Origin: Nanohaloarchaea archaeon B1-Br10_U2g19
GTDB taxonomy: Archaea; Nanohalarchaeota; Nanosalinia; Nanosalinales; Nanosalinaceae
DNA: 64,000 bases
Direction of reading: 5' to 3'
Assembly (NCBI GenBank): GCA_001563905.1
Contig: LKMO01000001.1
Location: forward strand, 17,286 to 81,285
Of the stretch, positions 62,121-64,000 are shown piece by piece (position 1 is the stretch's first letter; each line of letters starts with the position of its first letter). The notes under the pieces are model-generated. The model was not told where the DNA came from and did no database searches. It was given only the letters and a program-made list of their open reading frames with translations. The position numbers and the translations under genes are program-made.

Positions 62121-62204
62121 GTTTATAAAAGTTTGGCTATTTACCCACAATTTACGCTGTTCACTGAAGACGAACATGTACTGTTCATAACCGTTCACGA
62201 AGAC
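62121..62204 (+). promoter_or_regulatory. Promoter and repeat region before gatC
   Basis: tttataaaag (62122-62131) is a good TATA box and catttaatc (about 62203-62211), about 27 bases before ATG 62234, a second candidate for a leaderless start. gttcactgaagac (62159-62171) and gttcacgaagac (62193-62204) are direct repeats, with the inverted pair gaaca/tgttc (62172-62186) between them. Confidence 0.4.
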
Positions 62205-62233
62205 CATTTAATCAGGATATAGCGTTATTTCAT

Positions 62234-62551
62234 ATGGTTACAAAAAGCTTCGCTCCAACTTTCAACATAACGATGGTAGGAAAAGACGAAGTCAAAAAAG
62301 TGGCTGAGAACGCAAGAATCAACCTTACCGAAGAAGAAACAGAAAAGTTCTCAAAAGAGTTTGAAACCATCCTAGAGGTCTTCAACAAGCTTGAAGAAGT
62401 AGATACAGAAAACGTAGAACCTGCCTTCCATCCGATCGATACAGACTCCGAAACACGTCAAGACAAAGAGGAAGAAACCTTATCAAAAGAAAAAGTCTTC
62501 CAGAATACAGACAACGAAGAAGAAGGATGGTTCAAAGGACCATCAGCATAA
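62234..62551 (+). CDS. gatC: Aspartyl/glutamyl-tRNA amidotransferase subunit C
   Basis: A 105-residue GatC: VGKDEVKKVAENARINLTEE and FNKLEEVDTENVEPAFHP are family hallmarks, and the C-terminus FKGPSA fits. With GatA and GatB (not in this window) it amidates Asp-tRNA-Asn or Glu-tRNA. ATG 62234 gives 13 residues in front of the usual start; ATG 62273 matches the family start better by homology, but the catttaatc promoter spacing favours 62234 as a leaderless start. I keep 62234 with reserve. Confidence 0.88.
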   Translation: MVTKSFAPTFNITMVGKDEVKKVAENARINLTEEETEKFSKEFETILEVFNKLEEVDTENVEPAFHPIDTDSETRQDKEEETLSKEKVFQNTDNEEEGWFKGPSA

Positions 62552-62552
62552 A

Positions 62553-63086
62553 CTAGTTTAAACGTTTCTTATACCTTTCAAACTCCTCTCTACTTATATA
62601 ACCTGCTTCAAAGCCGTTAGCTTTCGCTGCCAGCTCTGAATCCTTTAACTCTTCTGGACTCAGCTCTTCAAACTCCTCCATCAAATCCGAACTACGTAGA
62701 TAATACTTTTGATGATAGTCTTCCGCATCAGTAAACGTTTCAAGCCTCTCAATACCGGTCACAGAGTTAGCTTTCTTAGACTCCATAGCCTTCTTTTCCT
62801 GATCTTCGGAGATGTAAAAGATCTTGGAAGCATACTGGCTTTTCCGTTTCTTACCATGATCATGACTGCTCCAGAAAACCTCTAGAAGCCTATCATAACT
62901 AATCTTTGAGGGATCGTACTCAACCATTACAACTTCTGTATGGTCGCCAAGACTATGGTAAGTAGGATTATCTTTCGATCCTCCAGCATAACCTACACGG
63001 GTTCTCACAACACCTTTCAACGAACCAAACAAGGCTTCCGGCTTCCAAAAACATCTCATTCCAAACACGGCTTTTCTCAAACTCAT
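62553..63086 (-). CDS. msrA: Peptide methionine sulfoxide reductase MsrA
   Basis: A 177-residue MsrA with FGMRCFWKPEALFG (active-site Cys12 in the GCFW-type motif), VVRTRVGYAGG, NPTYHSLGDHTEVV, and the long helix ending SAEDYHQKYY. It reduces methionine-S-sulfoxide. Met replaces Gly-type residue before Arg in the motif, a mild variant (GMRCFW where the usual is GCFW). No C-terminal resolving Cys is present, so an external or thioredoxin-like partner is implied. Tail to tail with gatC, 1 bp apart. Confidence 0.92.
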   Translation of the reverse strand: MSLRKAVFGMRCFWKPEALFGSLKGVVRTRVGYAGGSKDNPTYHSLGDHTEVVMVEYDPSKISYDRLLEVFWSSHDHGKKRKSQYASKIFYISEDQEKKAMESKKANSVTGIERLETFTDAEDYHQKYYLRSSDLMEEFEELSPEELKDSELAAKANGFEAGYISREEFERYKKRLN

Positions 63087-63131
63087 GTTAAACCAGTCTA
63101 GTATTCAAGATTTAAACAGTGGTAGGAAAAG

Positions 63132-63959
63132 TCAGTCCGAAACAGCGTATTTACTGGTAAAATCCTGTAAAGTAACAGCCTTCTCAATATTTTCCAAACC
63201 GTACTCTTCCAGATACTGCTCAATATCTGCCTGGTGTGCGGCACCAGCAACAAGCCATATTTCGCCTTCACGTTCCTCATAACCTCTTCTGACAGCCTCA
63301 TGAAGCATGTATTTTGAACGTTCTAAACCGATTACTTCATGAGCTCCTTGATACTTCTTCTCCCCTCTAACCTTCTTCAAACCGGCTTTAAGGATACCTA
63401 GCTCGTAACTATTCCTCAAACTATCTTTAACGCCTTCAGGTTCGTAATCTTCCCGTCTTTCAATCTGGTTTTCTAGAAACTCTTCTCTCTCCATCAAACT
63501 ATCCCTCCGTTTCTCAAAAAGATCTTTTCTGAAACGATAGGGCAGAGTATGAGCTTTGACATACTGTTGTAGCTGAGGAATGTTTTCCGGCTTATCAAGA
63601 GCATCCATAGAAGCAGACATAACCTGGTTTCTACCTCCTTCTTCGCTTGCACTCCTCCGTTTCAAGTTGTAAACGGTATCAATTATAGGTCCTGCAAAAT
63701 ACTTCTGTAAGTATTTACCGACCAAACCGGGTTCTCTGTCCTCTGTTATCCCTAGAAGTTTACGGTCATCCAACTCTTCCACATTATAACTGTCTTCGAA
63801 ATAGGTGTCAAAAACTGTAGAGTCGAAACCGTCCTCCATGTACACTTTAGAGTCTTCAGAAATGTCTTCAATTTCGTCTCTAAGATAATCTCTAACATCA
63901 TCACTCATCTTAGCAAAATACTCTTGACCATGTGCTATACCCGCCACATTTAGATCCAT
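63132..63959 (-). CDS. TraB-family-like protein
   Basis: A 275-residue protein resembling the TraB/EreA-ChaN-like superfamily: VAGIAHGQEYF near the N-terminus with VYMEDGFDS, and IWLVAGAAHQADIEQYLEEY near the C-terminus match the paired His/Glu signature of the fold. A helical middle contains ERREDYEPEGVKDSLRNS. No membrane segment is seen. The frame stays open upstream to the window edge, so the true start could be earlier, but ATG 63959 gives a normal N-terminal strand. Function unknown. Confidence 0.65.
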   Translation of the reverse strand: MDLNVAGIAHGQEYFAKMSDDVRDYLRDEIEDISEDSKVYMEDGFDSTVFDTYFEDSYNVEELDDRKLLGITEDREPGLVGKYLQKYFAGPIIDTVYNLKRRSASEEGGRNQVMSASMDALDKPENIPQLQQYVKAHTLPYRFRKDLFEKRRDSLMEREEFLENQIERREDYEPEGVKDSLRNSYELGILKAGLKKVRGEKKYQGAHEVIGLERSKYMLHEAVRRGYEEREGEIWLVAGAAHQADIEQYLEEYGLENIEKAVTLQDFTSKYAVSD

Positions 63960-64000
63960 ACGGAAATAGCCATTAGGCCCAAGCTCCAGTTTATAACTGT

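Overview
The window looks like the chromosome of a small halophilic DPANN archaeon, most likely a nanohaloarchaeon. The information machinery is archaeal: TBP, TFB with a zinc ribbon, a single-fold histone, aIF5A, aRF1, archaeal L15e and S17e, Nob1, ABCE1, archaeal adenylate kinase, class I CCA-adding enzyme, ATP-dependent DNA ligase and an A-type ATPase. Almost every protein is rich in Asp and Glu, as in salt-in halophiles. GC content is moderate and gene spacing is tight. The lineage call is inference from gene content and composition; there is no rRNA here to test it. I saw no tRNA, rRNA, insertion sequence or CRISPR array.

Layout. 0-9.4 kb: pterin dehydratase, two Nudix hydrolases, TBP, L15e, DNA ligase, nitroreductase, a TrmB-like regulator, SppA-like protease, Elp3. 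9.5-18.4 kb: adenylate kinase and CCA enzyme, a type IV pilin-like protein, aIF5A with histone, Nob1, a permease, TFB, Trm1. 18.4-26.6 kb: complete A-type ATPase operon H-I-K-E-C-F-A-B-D with a hairpin just after the proteolipid gene. 26.7-33.7 kb: a nucleotidyltransferase, then a cluster of unknowns: an 890-residue protein that looks like an endonuclease IV-type TIM barrel split by a very large insertion, a coupled 545-residue coiled-coil protein, and a divergent low-complexity protein followed by a 53-residue protein. 33.7-44.7 kb: NYN nuclease, TatD, dCTP deaminase, a secreted HExxH peptidase, alkyltransferase, DUF368 transporter, aRF1, a gene split by a -1 frameshift at a T6 run, ValRS. 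44.8-49.7 kb: an atypical metallophosphoesterase and an island of small acidic unknowns, two of whose promoters share a palindrome over the TATA box. 49.7-64 kb: MetRS, pyruvate kinase, a surface protein, S17e, AlaX, ABCE1, a NusA-like KH protein, a membrane protein whose start lies in a hairpin, FtsZ, GatC, MsrA and a TraB-like protein.

Strongest unusual signals: an ABCE1 homologue that has lost all eight Fe-S cysteines; four hairpins with a shared CCCAA loop between ftsZ and gatC; a leader that can hide both the ribosome binding site and AUG of the gene after ftsZ; two genes (MetRS and a Nudix hydrolase) with no ATG, GTG or TTG at the expected start but an ATC just after a good Shine-Dalgarno; and the split TIM-barrel cluster. 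Gene functions are read from motifs by eye, with no database search.
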